Positions 25,277 through 35,065 are shown, counted from the first letter of the stretch. The stretch: 64,000 nucleotides of DNA from Mediterraneibacter hominis (GCF_014287475.1 NZ_JACOPF010000001.1:682001-746000), one strand, 5' to 3'. Notes: generated by a model not told the origin, from the letters alone. Program-made: numbers and translations.

Positions 25277-26638
25277 ATGAGATTAAGAAGTAAATTTGCA
25301 ATCAAATGTGCAAAAGGGACAAGCGCCCTGATTAAAAAATTAAACCGCGGAAGCGGAGTCACTCTTCCTGGATATGTCGCCCGTCTGATCGATCCAGATA
25401 TTTTAAAAGAGCTCTCCAGTCAGGTTCGAAAAAAAATTATCGTAACTATGGGCACAAACGGAAAGACTACCACGAATGCAATTCTCTATCAGGCTTTAGC
25501 AGCAGAAAATCAAAAAGTCATCATCAACCGCACCGGTGCGAATATGTTAAATGGTATTATTTCTGCATTCGTACTCTCTACCGATCGCCATGGGCTTCTT
25601 GACGCCGACTATGCCTGTATCGAGGTAGATGAAATTGCTTCTGTGAAAGTCCTGCCACAGCTAAAGCCCGACTGTGCTCTGCTGACCAATATATCCCGGG
25701 ATCAGTTAGACCGCTTCGGCGAGGTAGATATTACCTATAATAAGCTGCTGGACGCTGTAACAAGCGTACCGGATACCGTCCTCATTATCAACTGTGACGA
25801 TATTCTTTCCTACTCTCTTGCTGAAAAAAGTCAAAATCCGTTTGTCACCTATGGGATCAGTGAACAGATATTTGACGATATTTCCCGTTCAGAAATACGG
25901 GAAAGCATCTTCTGCCGCAACTGTGGCAAAAAGCTTTGCTACGATTTTTTCCACTATGGACAGCTTGGAATCTACCATTGTCCAAACTGCGGATGGGAAC
26001 GTCCGGTTCCAGATTATACGGCCGAGAATATCCAATTCCATGAGGAGGTTTATTCCTTTGATATGGACGGACTTTCTATTGATTCAACAGCACGCACGCC
26101 TTACAACATATATAATACACTCTCCGCTTACACAGCTTTAAAGACATTGGGTGCAGGCTGCCGTAATTTTAAGTCTATGATCGAGGCATTCGATTACGGC
26201 AATAACCGTGAAAGTATATTTACAATAAAGGGTGCAAGGGTACAGCTTCACCTCGCCAAGAATCCAATTGGTTTCCAACAGAAGGTATCCCTGGTTTTAA
26301 AAGATGAAAAGCCAAAAGATATTATCATACAGATTAACGACACGTATCAGGATGGCGAAGACATTTCCTGGCTGTGGGACGTAGACTTCCAATATCTCGC
26401 AGACAGCCATGCACAGTCTATTATCACTGCCGGAACCAGAAGACACGATATGGGACTTCGCCTGAAATACGAAGATATTCCCTGTACCTCTACTACGGAT
26501 CTGCGCACCACCGTTTTGGAACGGGCCGGGCACGGCACAAAAAATCTCTATGTCATTGTCAACTATTCTGGGCTGTACCGGACAAACCATCTGTTGACAG
26601 AGCTGGAAAAAGAACCGGAAGGAGGGAATCACGCATGA
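25277..26638 (+). CDS. murT: Lipid II isoglutaminyl synthase subunit MurT
   Basis: This 453-residue Mur-ligase-like protein activates the alpha-carboxyl of D-Glu in lipid II for amidation. The P-loop VTMGTNGKTTTNAIL lies at about residues 56-70. A four-cysteine zinc-ribbon insert (CRNCGKKL ... CPNCGW, about 215-241) is characteristic of MurT and absent from other Mur ligases. The C-terminal domain is the DUF1727 type. The ribosome site is weak. It overlaps gatD by four bases (ATGA), the usual partner that supplies ammonia. Amidation of peptidoglycan stems is widespread in Gram-positive bacteria. Confidence 0.93.
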   Translation: MRLRSKFAIKCAKGTSALIKKLNRGSGVTLPGYVARLIDPDILKELSSQVRKKIIVTMGTNGKTTTNAILYQALAAENQKVIINRTGANMLNGIISAFVLSTDRHGLLDADYACIEVDEIASVKVLPQLKPDCALLTNISRDQLDRFGEVDITYNKLLDAVTSVPDTVLIINCDDILSYSLAEKSQNPFVTYGISEQIFDDISRSEIRESIFCRNCGKKLCYDFFHYGQLGIYHCPNCGWERPVPDYTAENIQFHEEVYSFDMDGLSIDSTARTPYNIYNTLSAYTALKTLGAGCRNFKSMIEAFDYGNNRESIFTIKGARVQLHLAKNPIGFQQKVSLVLKDEKPKDIIIQINDTYQDGEDISWLWDVDFQYLADSHAQSIITAGTRRHDMGLRLKYEDIPCTSTTDLRTTVLERAGHGTKNLYVIVNYSGLYRTNHLLTELEKEPEGGNHA

Positions 26639-27393
26639 AACTGACAATCGGACATTTATATCCTGATCTACTGAATCTGTACGGCGACCGAGGGAATATC
26701 CAGTGTTTTCGCAAGCGTCTTGAGTGGCGCGGTATGGAGGCAGAGGTCATCCCCTTTTTGTCGGGGGACTCCATCGACTTTTCCAAACTGGATATTGTAC
26801 TTTTAGGCGGCGGATCGGATCGGGAACAGGAGATTGTCTGCAATTATTTAAAAGACATTCAGACAGATTTTCAGTCTTTCGTTGAAAAGGACGGCGTTGT
26901 CCTCGCTGTCTGCGGAGGATACCAGCTTCTCGGGAAATATTATAAAACAGACAAAAAGACAATCGAAGGGCTTTCTATCCTTGACATTACGACGGAATGG
27001 CAGCCTGAACGCCTGATACGCAATATCGTTTTAAACAGCCCTCTGTTCGATACTCCTGTTGTAGGGTTTGAAAATCATGGCGGACGCACTTACATTGGAA
27101 ACCATACCCCTTTTGGAAAAGTTTTCTACGGGCTTGGAAATACTGGAAAATCTGGCTACGAGGGAGTGGTTTACAAAAATGTAATCGCCACCTATCTGCA
27201 TGGCCCTCTCCTGCCTAAAAACCCTCACGTTTGTGATTACCTGCTTGAACGGGCACTGAAGAGAAAATATGGCCCTGATGTAACGCTTCCCTCTCTGCCT
27301 GATGAACTGGAGCACAAAGCAAATCAATACATTGTAGACAGGTACAGCGATAAAAAATACATCTTGAAAGAGACCATCAAACGTCATACTTAA
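26635..27393 (+). CDS. gatD: Lipid II isoglutaminyl synthase, glutamine amidotransferase subunit GatD
   Basis: This 252-residue class I glutamine amidotransferase-like protein releases ammonia from glutamine for MurT. VVLAVCGGYQLLGKY holds the nucleophilic cysteine, and ATYLHGPLLPKNP the catalytic histidine, as in CobB/CobQ-type enzymes. The start at 26635 lies behind GGAGGGAATC and overlaps the murT stop. Longer readings are shadows inside murT. A strong inverted repeat follows the gene. Confidence 0.93.
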   Translation: MKLTIGHLYPDLLNLYGDRGNIQCFRKRLEWRGMEAEVIPFLSGDSIDFSKLDIVLLGGGSDREQEIVCNYLKDIQTDFQSFVEKDGVVLAVCGGYQLLGKYYKTDKKTIEGLSILDITTEWQPERLIRNIVLNSPLFDTPVVGFENHGGRTYIGNHTPFGKVFYGLGNTGKSGYEGVVYKNVIATYLHGPLLPKNPHVCDYLLERALKRKYGPDVTLPSLPDELEHKANQYIVDRYSDKKYILKETIKRHT

Positions 27394-27400
27394 AAATAAA

Positions 27401-27471
27401 CTACAGACGCACTGTTATATGCTGAAAAAATGCAAATTTATCTACTGTACAGCATGGCAGTGCGTCTGTAG
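27401..27471 (+). repeat. Long inverted repeat after gatD
   Basis: The arms 27401-27424 and 27450-27471 pair over CTACAGACGCACTG perfectly (14 bases) and then again over ATGCTG after a short bulge. The loop is about 25 bases. It is followed by GCATTTGGGGGGG and not by a T run, so it may stall or terminate transcription less efficiently than a normal terminator. Confidence 0.7.
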
Positions 27472-27503
27472 CATTTGGGGGGGCGGAGGCTTTCTCCTAC
27501 TTT

Positions 27504-27701
27504 AGCGTCAGTGTACAAGGGGCAATACGGTCGATGAAGGACAAATTTAAGCCGCTTTGTCGTTACTTTCACTCCGCGTACGTCTTTGTACGCGTCGTTC
27601 AAGTGCCTAAAAGAGGCTTAAATTTGTCTCTTCACGACTCTCAGACCTCAACCGCCGAAATTACGCGGTTTGAGGCGTGTTGCCCCTTGTACACCGACGC
27701 T
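27504..27701. mobile_element. 198-bp element with nested inverted repeats (MITE-like)
   Basis: The outer 22-base arms (27504-27525 and 27680-27701) match with one difference (core TGTACAAGGGGCAA). Inside are three further stems: GACAAATTTAAGCC with its exact complement (27540-27553, 27615-27628), CGCGTAC/GTACGCG (27575-27581, 27588-27594), and CCTCAACCGC with GCGGTTTGAGG (27646-27655, 27665-27675). No coding frame fits it. One outer arm also occurs alone at 21443-21464, so it is likely a repeated non-autonomous element or a structured RNA. No target-site duplication was identified. Confidence 0.65.
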
Positions 27702-27730
27702 GTCTATAATCTATATACATTCTTCACTTT

Positions 27731-29569
27731 TCACTGCGGCAGATTTTTTCTCTCTAGTATTTCCATAAATTCTTCTCCTGTTATAGTCTCTTTTTCATAC
27801 AAATATTTTGCCAGCTCGTGAAGCTTCGTTTCATTTTCTTTTAACAGATTCATCGCCTTATCATAGGCATCTTTTACCGTCTGCACTACCATCTCGTCAA
27901 TCATTTTTGCCGTTTCCGGCGCACAGCTTAAGCTACTGTCCCCGCCTAGATAAGGATTGACACTCGTCTCCAGAGCCACCATTCCAAACTGCTTAGACAT
28001 ACCGTATTTGGTAACCATTGCCCTCGCCAATTTTGTTGCCTGCTCAATGTCATTGGACGCGCCCGTCGTGATAGAGTGGAAAATCAAATCTTCCGCACAT
28101 CTGCCGCCTGTCAGCGTCGCAATACGATTCTGAATTTCTTCTTTTGACATCAGATTACGCTCCCCTTCGTCTACCTGCATTGTATATCCCAGTGCTCCTG
28201 ATGTACGGGGAATGATCGTGATTTTTGTCACAGGAGCTGAATGTGACTGTAGCGCAGCCACAAGGGCATGTCCTGTCTCGTGGTAAGCTACAATTAACTT
28301 TTCCTTTGTAGAAAGCACCTTATTTTTCTTCTGGTATCCGGCAATCACCACTTCTATACTCTCTTCGAGATCTGCCTGCGTCACATATTTCCTGTCCTCT
28401 CTGACCGCCCGCAGCGCTGCTTCATTGATCATGTTGGCAAGCTCCGCACCGGAGGCGCCGGATGCCGCACGCGCGATTACATGAAAGTCTACATTATCCG
28501 CTAGTTTTATTTTCTTGGCATGTACCTTCAGTATTTCTTCTCTTCCTTTTAAATCCGGAAGCTCCACTGGTATTCGGCGGTCAAATCTGCCCGGCCTTAG
28601 CAAAGCAGGATCTAATGTATCCGGCCGGTTTGTCGCTGCAAGTATAACAACCCCTTTGGAAGCATCAAATCCATCCATCTCCGTTAGAAGCTGGTTCAAC
28701 GTCTGTTCTCTTTCATCATTGCCTCCAAATCCCTGACCATCTCTCTTCTTTCCGATTGTGTCAATCTCATCAATAAATACAATACAGGGTGCCTTTTCAT
28801 TTGCCTGTTTGAACAGGTCACGCACTTTGGAAGCCCCCATTCCCACAAACATTTCTACAAATTCAGAACCGGAAATAGAGAAGAAAGGGACATTTGCCTC
28901 TCCTGCCACCGCTTTTGCCAAAAGTGTTTTTCCTGTTCCCGGCGGCCCTACAAGAAGAGCTCCTTTCGGGCACATCGCCCCTATTTCCTGGTATTTCTGT
29001 GGATTATGCAAAAAATCTACAATTTCCGTCAGCAGTTCTTTTGCCTCGTCCTCACCCGCCACATCCTCAAATTTGATGCCGGTTGTAGACGCCACATATA
29101 CTTTGGCATTGCTCTTTCCAAACTGCATGAAAGGATTTCCTGCGCCGCCGCCTCCCATTTTCTTCATCATTCTTCGTGCAAGAAGCTGCCCCAATCCCCA
29201 GAAAATCAAAAGAGGCACGATCCAGGTGAGCAGAAAGCTAAAAATCGGATTCATCTCTTCTTTTACCACTCTGCCAAAGGAACAGCCTGAATCATACAGC
29301 CGATCCACTAATTCCGGATCATCAAATGTAGTCGTTTCGTAATATTTCGGTTCTTTTCCTTTATCTGTGAAGTAGATATTTTCATTTTCAATCTGCACCT
29401 TCAATACTTCTTTGTTTTCTACCATCTTCAAAAAGGTGCCATAATCCACTGTTTCTACCGGCTGTCCCATAAATTTCGGAAAAATAAGGGCATTCAGAAA
29501 AATCAGAACAGCCAGCGCAATCAGATAATATATATACAATGGTCTTTTTGGCTTTTTCACCTGCTGCAT
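27731..29569 (-). CDS. ftsH: ATP-dependent zinc metalloprotease FtsH
   Basis: This 612-residue membrane protease has an N-terminal membrane segment (about 12-30), a short extracytoplasmic domain, a second segment (about 108-126), then the AAA+ ATPase ([29 protein letters not shown], second-region-of-homology arginines in LRPGRFDRR) and a C-terminal peptidase with HETGH zinc site. AGGAGG lies before the ATG. It degrades unstable and misassembled membrane proteins. It follows the Ca2+-type ATPase gene by 64 bases with no terminator seen, so it is probably co-transcribed from the riboswitch-controlled promoter. Spacing in the ordinary hpt-ftsH arrangement is not seen here. Confidence 0.95.
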   Translation of the reverse strand: MQQVKKPKRPLYIYYLIALAVLIFLNALIFPKFMGQPVETVDYGTFLKMVENKEVLKVQIENENIYFTDKGKEPKYYETTTFDDPELVDRLYDSGCSFGRVVKEEMNPIFSFLLTWIVPLLIFWGLGQLLARRMMKKMGGGGAGNPFMQFGKSNAKVYVASTTGIKFEDVAGEDEAKELLTEIVDFLHNPQKYQEIGAMCPKGALLVGPPGTGKTLLAKAVAGEANVPFFSISGSEFVEMFVGMGASKVRDLFKQANEKAPCIVFIDEIDTIGKKRDGQGFGGNDEREQTLNQLLTEMDGFDASKGVVILAATNRPDTLDPALLRPGRFDRRIPVELPDLKGREEILKVHAKKIKLADNVDFHVIARAASGASGAELANMINEAALRAVREDRKYVTQADLEESIEVVIAGYQKKNKVLSTKEKLIVAYHETGHALVAALQSHSAPVTKITIIPRTSGALGYTMQVDEGERNLMSKEEIQNRIATLTGGRCAEDLIFHSITTGASNDIEQATKLARAMVTKYGMSKQFGMVALETSVNPYLGGDSSLSCAPETAKMIDEMVVQTVKDAYDKAMNLLKENETKLHELAKYLYEKETITGEEFMEILERKNLPQ

Positions 29570-29633
29570 TTCAATTCCTCCTTTTTGTCTTTTCTTCTTT
29601 CACTTTTTCATTTGTCAATCCTGGATGCCTCCT

Positions 29634-32255
29634 TTATTTTCTGCGCACTGCCATTCTGATCGCCTTTAGAAGCTGGACTATCGGAATATTCAGCGCTGCA
29701 AGCCCATATACTGTAAACAACTGTGATATAGTAAGTGTCTGTACTTTAAAAATATTATGAAGCCCCGGTATCATTACCACACAGGTAATCAATATAATGC
29801 CAAGAATAAAGGCTCCAATCAAATATATATTATTTATCACTGCCTTTGTAAAGACAACCGGTCTGTCTGATTTGCAGTTAAATCCATGAAACAGCCTTGC
29901 ACAACATAAGGTCGCAAATGCCATTGTACTTGCAAGCAGCGCATTTTCTCCGGAATGATACCCAATCAAAAACGCAATCATAGTTGTCACCCCTATGGAC
30001 AATCCTTCTGTCCCCACCTTAAAAAGGAAATCCTTCGTCAGAATAGACTCGTTCATCGGTCTTGGTTTTTCCTTCATTACCTCCTTTGAATGAGGCTCCA
30101 GCCCCAGCGCAATCGCCGGCAGACTGTCGGTCAGCAGATTGATAAACAGCAAGTGTACGGGGGCAAATGGAACTGGTAAAGCCATAATAGAGGCATACAG
30201 CACCGCCAGAATCGCTCCAAAATTTCCAGACAACAAGAATTGAATTGCACTTTTGATATTACGGTACAGGTTTCTTCCGTTCTCTACTGCCTTTACAATC
30301 GTTGCAAAATTGTCGTCCGTCAGTACCATTGCAGCGGCATCCTTTGAGACTTCACTTCCTGTAATTCCCATTGCCACTCCGATGTCTGCCTGTTTCAAGG
30401 CAGGCGCATCATTTACCCCGTCTCCTGTCATAGAGACGATATTTCCTTTGTCCTGCCATGCACGTACAATCCGTATCTTATGTTCCGGCGATACGCGTGC
30501 ATATACAGAGATACCTTCTACAAATTTCTTTAATTCTTCCTCCGACATTCCGTCGATCTCTGCTCCCTCACAAGCCTCCGACTCTTTTTCAAGAATACCT
30601 ATTCTCTTTGCGATCGCCGCTGCTGTTACTTTGTGATCTCCTGTTATCATAATCGGGCGTATTCCCGCACCTTTACATTCCTCCACTGCTGCTTTTGACT
30701 CCTCCCGCGGTGGATCCATCATCGCGATAAGCCCGAGAAATGTCAGTCCGTATTCGTCTTCCAGCGACAATTCCAGCTCATCCGACACAATTTTATATGC
30801 AAACCCCAGCACCCTGAGACCTTCTCTGGAAAATGCCTGATTCTGCGCCGCAATCTGCCTTTTGTCTTTTTCTGTTACAGGGCGAATCTCCTCCCCAATC
30901 TGTATCTTCTCTATACGTTCCATCAGGACGTCCACCGCCCCCTTGACAAGCATTGTCGGATTTCCTTCCATTGTATGCTTTGTCGACATCAGTTTTCTGT
31001 CACTGTCAAAAGGATTCTCACTTTCACGAGGGTATTTCTCTCTTACCACCTCCGGACAGACACCCAGGCGGGTACCTAGATTAATCAGCGCAGTCTCAGT
31101 AGGATCTCCGATTTCTACTCCATCTGCATTGGTAGAATCGTTGCAGAGAATACTTGCCAGAAGCAGCCTGCTGTGGGAGAGATTCTGCACGTCAATGTCT
31201 TCTGCTGTAATACAGGTTTCATCTACATAATAGTCTTCCACTGTCATCTTATTTTGCGTCAAAGTTCCTGTTTTATCCGAACAGATAATAGAAACACTGC
31301 CCAGTCCCTCCACTGCCTGGAGTTTACGCACAATCGCATGCTCCTTCGCCATTTTCTGTGTTCCAAAGGAAAGTACAATTGTCACAATGGAGCTCAACGC
31401 CTCTGGAATTGCCGCTACCGCCAGAGCTACCGCAAATAAAAATGCATCTCCTATATTGTCTCCTCTAAATACACTGATTCCAAATAGAATTCCACAGAAA
31501 ACCAAAATCAAAATAGACAGCTTCTGTCCAAACTGATCCAAATTAATCTGAAGGGGCGTTCTCTTTTCTGAAGTTGTCTTTAGAAGGCTTGCAATCTTCC
31601 CCACTTCTGTCTGCATTCCAATGTCTGTCACAACAAAAGCGCCTCTTCCATAGGTAACAAAGCTGCCGGAATAAACCATATTGAGCCGATCGCCAAGTGG
31701 GACCTCTCCTTGTATCGTGTCAATGGATTTATCCACGCCAAGACTTTCTCCTGTCAGAGCACTTTCATCGACCTTGAGGCTCGCACATTCTAAGAGACGC
31801 CCATCTGCCGGAATATAGTCTCCTGCGTCAAGCATCACCTTGTCTCCCACCGTCACCTCAGAGGATGGGATCTGAATGACATTGCCGTCTCTTAATACCT
31901 TTGCCTCCGGCCCTGAAAGCTTCTTTAAGCTTGCCAGAGACTGCTCTGCCTTCACTGTCTGCACCGTTCCAAGAATGGCATTCATAGTGATAACGATCAA
32001 AATAACCGCTGTACTCTCCACATCTCCCAAAAAGCCGGATACAATTGCTGCCGCGATCAATATAATGACAAGAAAATCTTTATACTGTTCCAGGAAAATC
32101 TGCAGCGTTGTCTTTTTCTTGCCCTCCACCAGCTCATTTCGTCCGTATTTTTCCTGATGCTCCTTCACCTGACTGCTGCTGAGCGGTTCTGTCTGCCCGT
32201 TTACCGCTTTTAATGTTTCCTCTCCAGATAATTGGTAATATTTCTCCATCTTCAA
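29634..32255 (-). CDS. Calcium-type P-ATPase (PMCA/SERCA-like)
   Basis: This 873-residue P2-type ATPase starts with a cation-transporter N-domain (YYQLSGEETLKAVNGQTEPL). Motifs include DESALTGESLGVDK (actuator), IICSDKTGTLTQNKMTV (phosphorylation site), MTGDGVNDAPALKQADIGVAMG (shortened: TGDGVNDAPALKQADIG) and a fourth-segment AAIPEALSSIVTIVLSFG. The PEAL motif differs from the PEGLP of classical Ca2+ pumps but is known in bacterial calcium and manganese exporters. The leader is a yybP-ykoY manganese riboswitch, so manganese export is at least as likely as calcium transport. GGAGG lies before the ATG. Confidence 0.9.
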   Translation of the reverse strand: MKMEKYYQLSGEETLKAVNGQTEPLSSSQVKEHQEKYGRNELVEGKKKTTLQIFLEQYKDFLVIILIAAAIVSGFLGDVESTAVILIVITMNAILGTVQTVKAEQSLASLKKLSGPEAKVLRDGNVIQIPSSEVTVGDKVMLDAGDYIPADGRLLECASLKVDESALTGESLGVDKSIDTIQGEVPLGDRLNMVYSGSFVTYGRGAFVVTDIGMQTEVGKIASLLKTTSEKRTPLQINLDQFGQKLSILILVFCGILFGISVFRGDNIGDAFLFAVALAVAAIPEALSSIVTIVLSFGTQKMAKEHAIVRKLQAVEGLGSVSIICSDKTGTLTQNKMTVEDYYVDETCITAEDIDVQNLSHSRLLLASILCNDSTNADGVEIGDPTETALINLGTRLGVCPEVVREKYPRESENPFDSDRKLMSTKHTMEGNPTMLVKGAVDVLMERIEKIQIGEEIRPVTEKDKRQIAAQNQAFSREGLRVLGFAYKIVSDELELSLEDEYGLTFLGLIAMMDPPREESKAAVEECKGAGIRPIMITGDHKVTAAAIAKRIGILEKESEACEGAEIDGMSEEELKKFVEGISVYARVSPEHKIRIVRAWQDKGNIVSMTGDGVNDAPALKQADIGVAMGITGSEVSKDAAAMVLTDDNFATIVKAVENGRNLYRNIKSAIQFLLSGNFGAILAVLYASIMALPVPFAPVHLLFINLLTDSLPAIALGLEPHSKEVMKEKPRPMNESILTKDFLFKVGTEGLSIGVTTMIAFLIGYHSGENALLASTMAFATLCCARLFHGFNCKSDRPVVFTKAVINNIYLIGAFILGIILITCVVMIPGLHNIFKVQTLTISQLFTVYGLAALNIPIVQLLKAIRMAVRRK

Positions 32256-32330
32256 ACCTCCTTTTTTCTATTTTCTTTAATAAATGAAATAATATACTCT
32301 GGCATACGCCTTGCAGATTTTTACTCTAAA

Positions 32331-32378
32331 CAAAAAATGAGACTTTTATTGCACCTTTCAAATGCAATAAAAGTCTCA
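32331..32378 (-). terminator. Riboswitch-controlled terminator
   Basis: Perfect 16-base arms (32338-32353 and 32363-32378) with a 9-base loop are followed on the minus strand by TTTTTTG. The 5' arm includes the sequence that would close the aptamer's P1 stem (CTTTTA pairing with TAAAAG at the aptamer start), so the aptamer and the terminator exclude each other. Confidence 0.9.
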
Positions 32379-32470
32379 CTGTTTAATCACGATACGGATG
32401 GCTTCTCCATCGTACTGACGACATCGCAAACGTTTTATTATTTTATAAACGCCAGTTACTCCCTTTTACA
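32368..32470 (-). ncRNA. yybP-ykoY (manganese-sensing) riboswitch
   Basis: The leader RNA reads AAAAGGGAGTAACTGGCG near its 5' end and GATGTCGTCAGTACG in the middle, followed by ATGGAGAAGCCAT and CCGTATCG. These match the conserved parts of the yybP-ykoY class (GGGGAGUAGC and GUCGUCA loops, with the coaxial stems). The class binds Mn2+ and, in this arrangement, metal binding would stabilise P1 and prevent the adjacent terminator, turning the P-type ATPase gene on. Confidence 0.85.
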
Positions 32471-32476
32471 AAAAAT

Positions 32477-32505
32477 ACTATAATGCATTTTTTATCTGCT
32501 GTCAA
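32477..32505 (-). promoter_or_regulatory. Promoter of the riboswitch-ATPase-ftsH transcript
   Basis: A consensus TTGACA (32505-32500), a 17-base spacer and TATAGT (32482-32477) on the minus strand lie just before the riboswitch. Confidence 0.85.
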
Positions 32506-32544
32506 TTCTGTTTACAATATTTTCACATTCTGGCATTTTCTCTC

Positions 32545-33453
32545 TTAGCAAAGCTTTCTGCCCTTTGTCATAGGAAGCATAGCCGCCCCCACAATTCCCG
32601 GCTCTTCCAGAAGTGCCTCCTTAAATACAACACTTTGCATTCCGTCATGGATCATCGTCCGGTAAAAACGCTCCATCTTCTCAAAGAACACATCCTTCCC
32701 TTTCATTACGCCGCCGCCTACCACAAACACGTGTGGATCGACAATATGACCTACGGCACAGAGCATCATCGCCATATCGTATGCCATATCGTCGACAAGC
32801 TTTATCGCCTTTTCATCTCCGCCGCGCGCCATTTCAAACACATCGCCCGCGTTGGAAATATGCTCTCCCAGTATTTCTTTTCCTTTTCGGGTCAATGCGG
32901 TACCGCTTGCCTCGTTTTCTACGGCGCCTGCATTTAAGATATTGTATTTTTTCCGGTTTCTGTCGATACAGATATTTCCTATCTCCCCTGCATGCCCGTT
33001 CTGCCCGCTGACCACCTTCTGATCGATAACCAGGGCGCCTCCAATCCCCGTTGAAATTGTCACATAATAAACAATCGGATAGCCCTTCCCAGCGCCCAGA
33101 ACTGCTTCTCCTAATGCCGCGACCTTTACGTCATTGTCCATATACGCAGGCTTCTGAAAATGCTTCTCTATATATTCTGCAATTGGAAAGCCAATCAGTT
33201 TTGGAAGATTTGTAGATACGATGATTTTCCCGCCAATCGTATCAATGGGGCCTGGGATTCCCATACCGATCCCTTCACAGTCCTCATATCCCTCCAGACT
33301 TTCAATCAGGGAAATCATCGTCTCCATAACAGATTCTGCGCCTCTTTCCGGGCAGCTTCTGCTCTTTTTCATACACTGGATCACACCGTCCTCTCTTACT
33401 ACGGCGGCTCTTACATTCGTCCCTCCCAAATCTACACCAATAAATGTTTTCAT
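32545..33453 (-). CDS. ROK-family sugar kinase without the zinc-binding cysteines
   Basis: About 302 residues. FIGVDLGGTNVRAAVV (phosphate-1 motif), GIGMGIPGPID and MDNDVKVAALGEAVLG fit ROK kinases, as does GTGIGGALVIDQKVVSGQNGHAGEIG (shortened: STGIGGALVIDQKV). The usual zinc motif CxCGxxGCxE after GHxxx is replaced by NICIDRNRKKYNILNAGAVE, which lacks it, though the following E-x-x-x-SGTAL is kept. Such proteins still may phosphorylate glucose or N-acetylhexosamines. The start at 33453 follows GGAGG; the longer reading is not supported. It stands between the ATPase cluster and the glycan locus, with its own promoter. Confidence 0.8.
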   Translation of the reverse strand: MKTFIGVDLGGTNVRAAVVREDGVIQCMKKSRSCPERGAESVMETMISLIESLEGYEDCEGIGMGIPGPIDTIGGKIIVSTNLPKLIGFPIAEYIEKHFQKPAYMDNDVKVAALGEAVLGAGKGYPIVYYVTISTGIGGALVIDQKVVSGQNGHAGEIGNICIDRNRKKYNILNAGAVENEASGTALTRKGKEILGEHISNAGDVFEMARGGDEKAIKLVDDMAYDMAMMLCAVGHIVDPHVFVVGGGVMKGKDVFFEKMERFYRTMIHDGMQSVVFKEALLEEPGIVGAAMLPMTKGRKLC

Positions 33454-33546
33454 TGTTTTTACCTCCATTCTTTTATAATTCCTCTTAAATAGTTTTGATA
33501 ACAACACATATAGTATTTGCTTTTCTTCTCCGCTTGTATTATGTTG

Positions 33547-33574
33547 AATATAACACCTGTTTTCATACGGTCAA
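33547..33574 (-). promoter_or_regulatory. Promoter of the ROK kinase gene
   Basis: TTGACC (33574-33569), a 16-base spacer and TATATT (33552-33547) on the minus strand. The leader before the ATG is about 85 bases. Confidence 0.55.
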
Positions 33575-33613
33575 CCATAAATATATAAAATATCGCGATA
33601 AGGAGAAAATAAC

Positions 33614-35065
33614 ATGAAACAGCCGAATATTCTTTTTATTATGACCGACCAGCTTAGATGGGACTGTCTGGGATACGCCGGACATCCTGATGTAAAAACC
33701 CCCTATCTTGACACCCTCGCCTCCAGAGGCGTCGTCTTTGAGCGGGCGTACAGCGCGTGTCCAAGCTGTATAGCCGCCCGCGCCGCCCTCCACACAGGCA
33801 TGGAACAGGCGCATCATGGCCGCGTCGGCTACGAAGACAATATCCCCTGGAAATACGCGCACACACTGGCAGGCGAATTATCTGCCGCAGGATACTATAC
33901 ACAATGTGTAGGTAAGATGCACGTACATCCCTTACGCAATTATCTTGGTTTTCACAATGTAGAACTCCACGACGGCTATCTTCATTCCGCCCGTTATTCA
34001 GATATTCCTTATCAGGAATCACAGTTTGTAGCGGACGATTACTTTTACTGGCTAAAGCAGGAGTTAGGTACGGCGGCGGATGTAACCGAAACAGGACTAG
34101 ACTGCAACAGCTATCTTTCCCGCCCCTGGATCCGCGAAGAACGCTTTCATCCTACGAACTGGGTTACCGATCGCAGCATTGATTTTTTAAGAAGACGCGA
34201 TCCTGGCAGGCCCTTTTTCCTGATGGCCTCTTATCTGCGTCCACATCCGCCTTTTGACGCGCCATCCCACTATTTTGACATGTATAGAAGCATGACACTT
34301 CGCCCGCCTTTTGTCGGCGACTGGGAATCAACAGAAGAACTAAAAAGATACGGACGTATCTTTGACTCCAGAACAGGACCTGCTGATCCAGAACTGATCC
34401 GGCAGGCTCAGATCGGCTATTACGCATGCATCACACATCTGGATCACCAGATTGGACGTCTTATCATGGCGCTTATTGAGCATAAGCTCTATGACAATAC
34501 CGTTATCCTATTTACTTCCGATCACGGAGAGGAGCTCTGCGATCATCATATGTTCCGCAAATCCCGCCCATATGAGGGAAGCTGTCATATTCCTCTGTTT
34601 CTCTGCGCCGGAAAAGAGGCGCTTGAAACCTTTTGCCCCTCTTCCTCCTGCCGGGGTCTTATTGAGTTAAGAGATATTATGCCCACCCTGCTGGAAATCG
34701 CGGGTGCGGATATTCCGGACTCCGTAGACGGAACAAGCTTTCTTCCTCTTGTTTACAATCCACAGGGTACGCCGCGCACCTGGTTACACGGAGAGCACTC
34801 CTATGCGGAGCATTCCAATCACTGGATTGTCACACAGACTGATAAATATATCTGGTATACGCAGACGGGAAAAGAACAATACTTCCGGCTGGATGAGGAT
34901 CCCCACGAGCTATGCGATGAAATCCACAACCCCGTTTATCAGGAACGGATCTGTCTGCTGAGAAACCATCTGATCGACTGTCTGAAAAACCGTCCCGAAG
35001 GCTTTGTAGAAAAGGGGCGTCTCTCTGCCGGAAAATCCTATCCGCCGACGCTTTCAAACGCCTGA
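33614..35065 (+). CDS. Sulfatase (alkaline-phosphatase superfamily), CxAxR type
   Basis: This 483-residue protein begins ILFIMTDQLRWDCLG, where the TDQ aspartate binds calcium. The sulfatase signature is SCIAARAALHTG with C52-I-A-A-R56; C52 would be converted to formylglycine. Downstream features include FTSDHGEELCDHHMFRKSRP (shortened: FTSDHGEELCDHHMF), the metal-binding DHG region. No signal peptide is seen, so it acts in the cytoplasm or leaves by another route. AAGGAG lies before the ATG. It is on the plus strand, facing the glycan operon that also encodes a sulfatase, and probably removes sulfate from host glycans or imported sugars. A maturation enzyme is not in the window. Confidence 0.88.
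   Translation: MKQPNILFIMTDQLRWDCLGYAGHPDVKTPYLDTLASRGVVFERAYSACPSCIAARAALHTGMEQAHHGRVGYEDNIPWKYAHTLAGELSAAGYYTQCVGKMHVHPLRNYLGFHNVELHDGYLHSARYSDIPYQESQFVADDYFYWLKQELGTAADVTETGLDCNSYLSRPWIREERFHPTNWVTDRSIDFLRRRDPGRPFFLMASYLRPHPPFDAPSHYFDMYRSMTLRPPFVGDWESTEELKRYGRIFDSRTGPADPELIRQAQIGYYACITHLDHQIGRLIMALIEHKLYDNTVILFTSDHGEELCDHHMFRKSRPYEGSCHIPLFLCAGKEALETFCPSSSCRGLIELRDIMPTLLEIAGADIPDSVDGTSFLPLVYNPQGTPRTWLHGEHSYAEHSNHWIVTQTDKYIWYTQTGKEQYFRLDEDPHELCDEIHNPVYQERICLLRNHLIDCLKNRPEGFVEKGRLSAGKSYPPTLSNA

Noticed and set aside
28758..29342. A 194-codon open frame on the plus strand opposite ftsH
   Set aside because: It is antisense to a clearly conserved gene, has no ribosome site or recognisable family, and looks like a shadow of ftsH codon structure.
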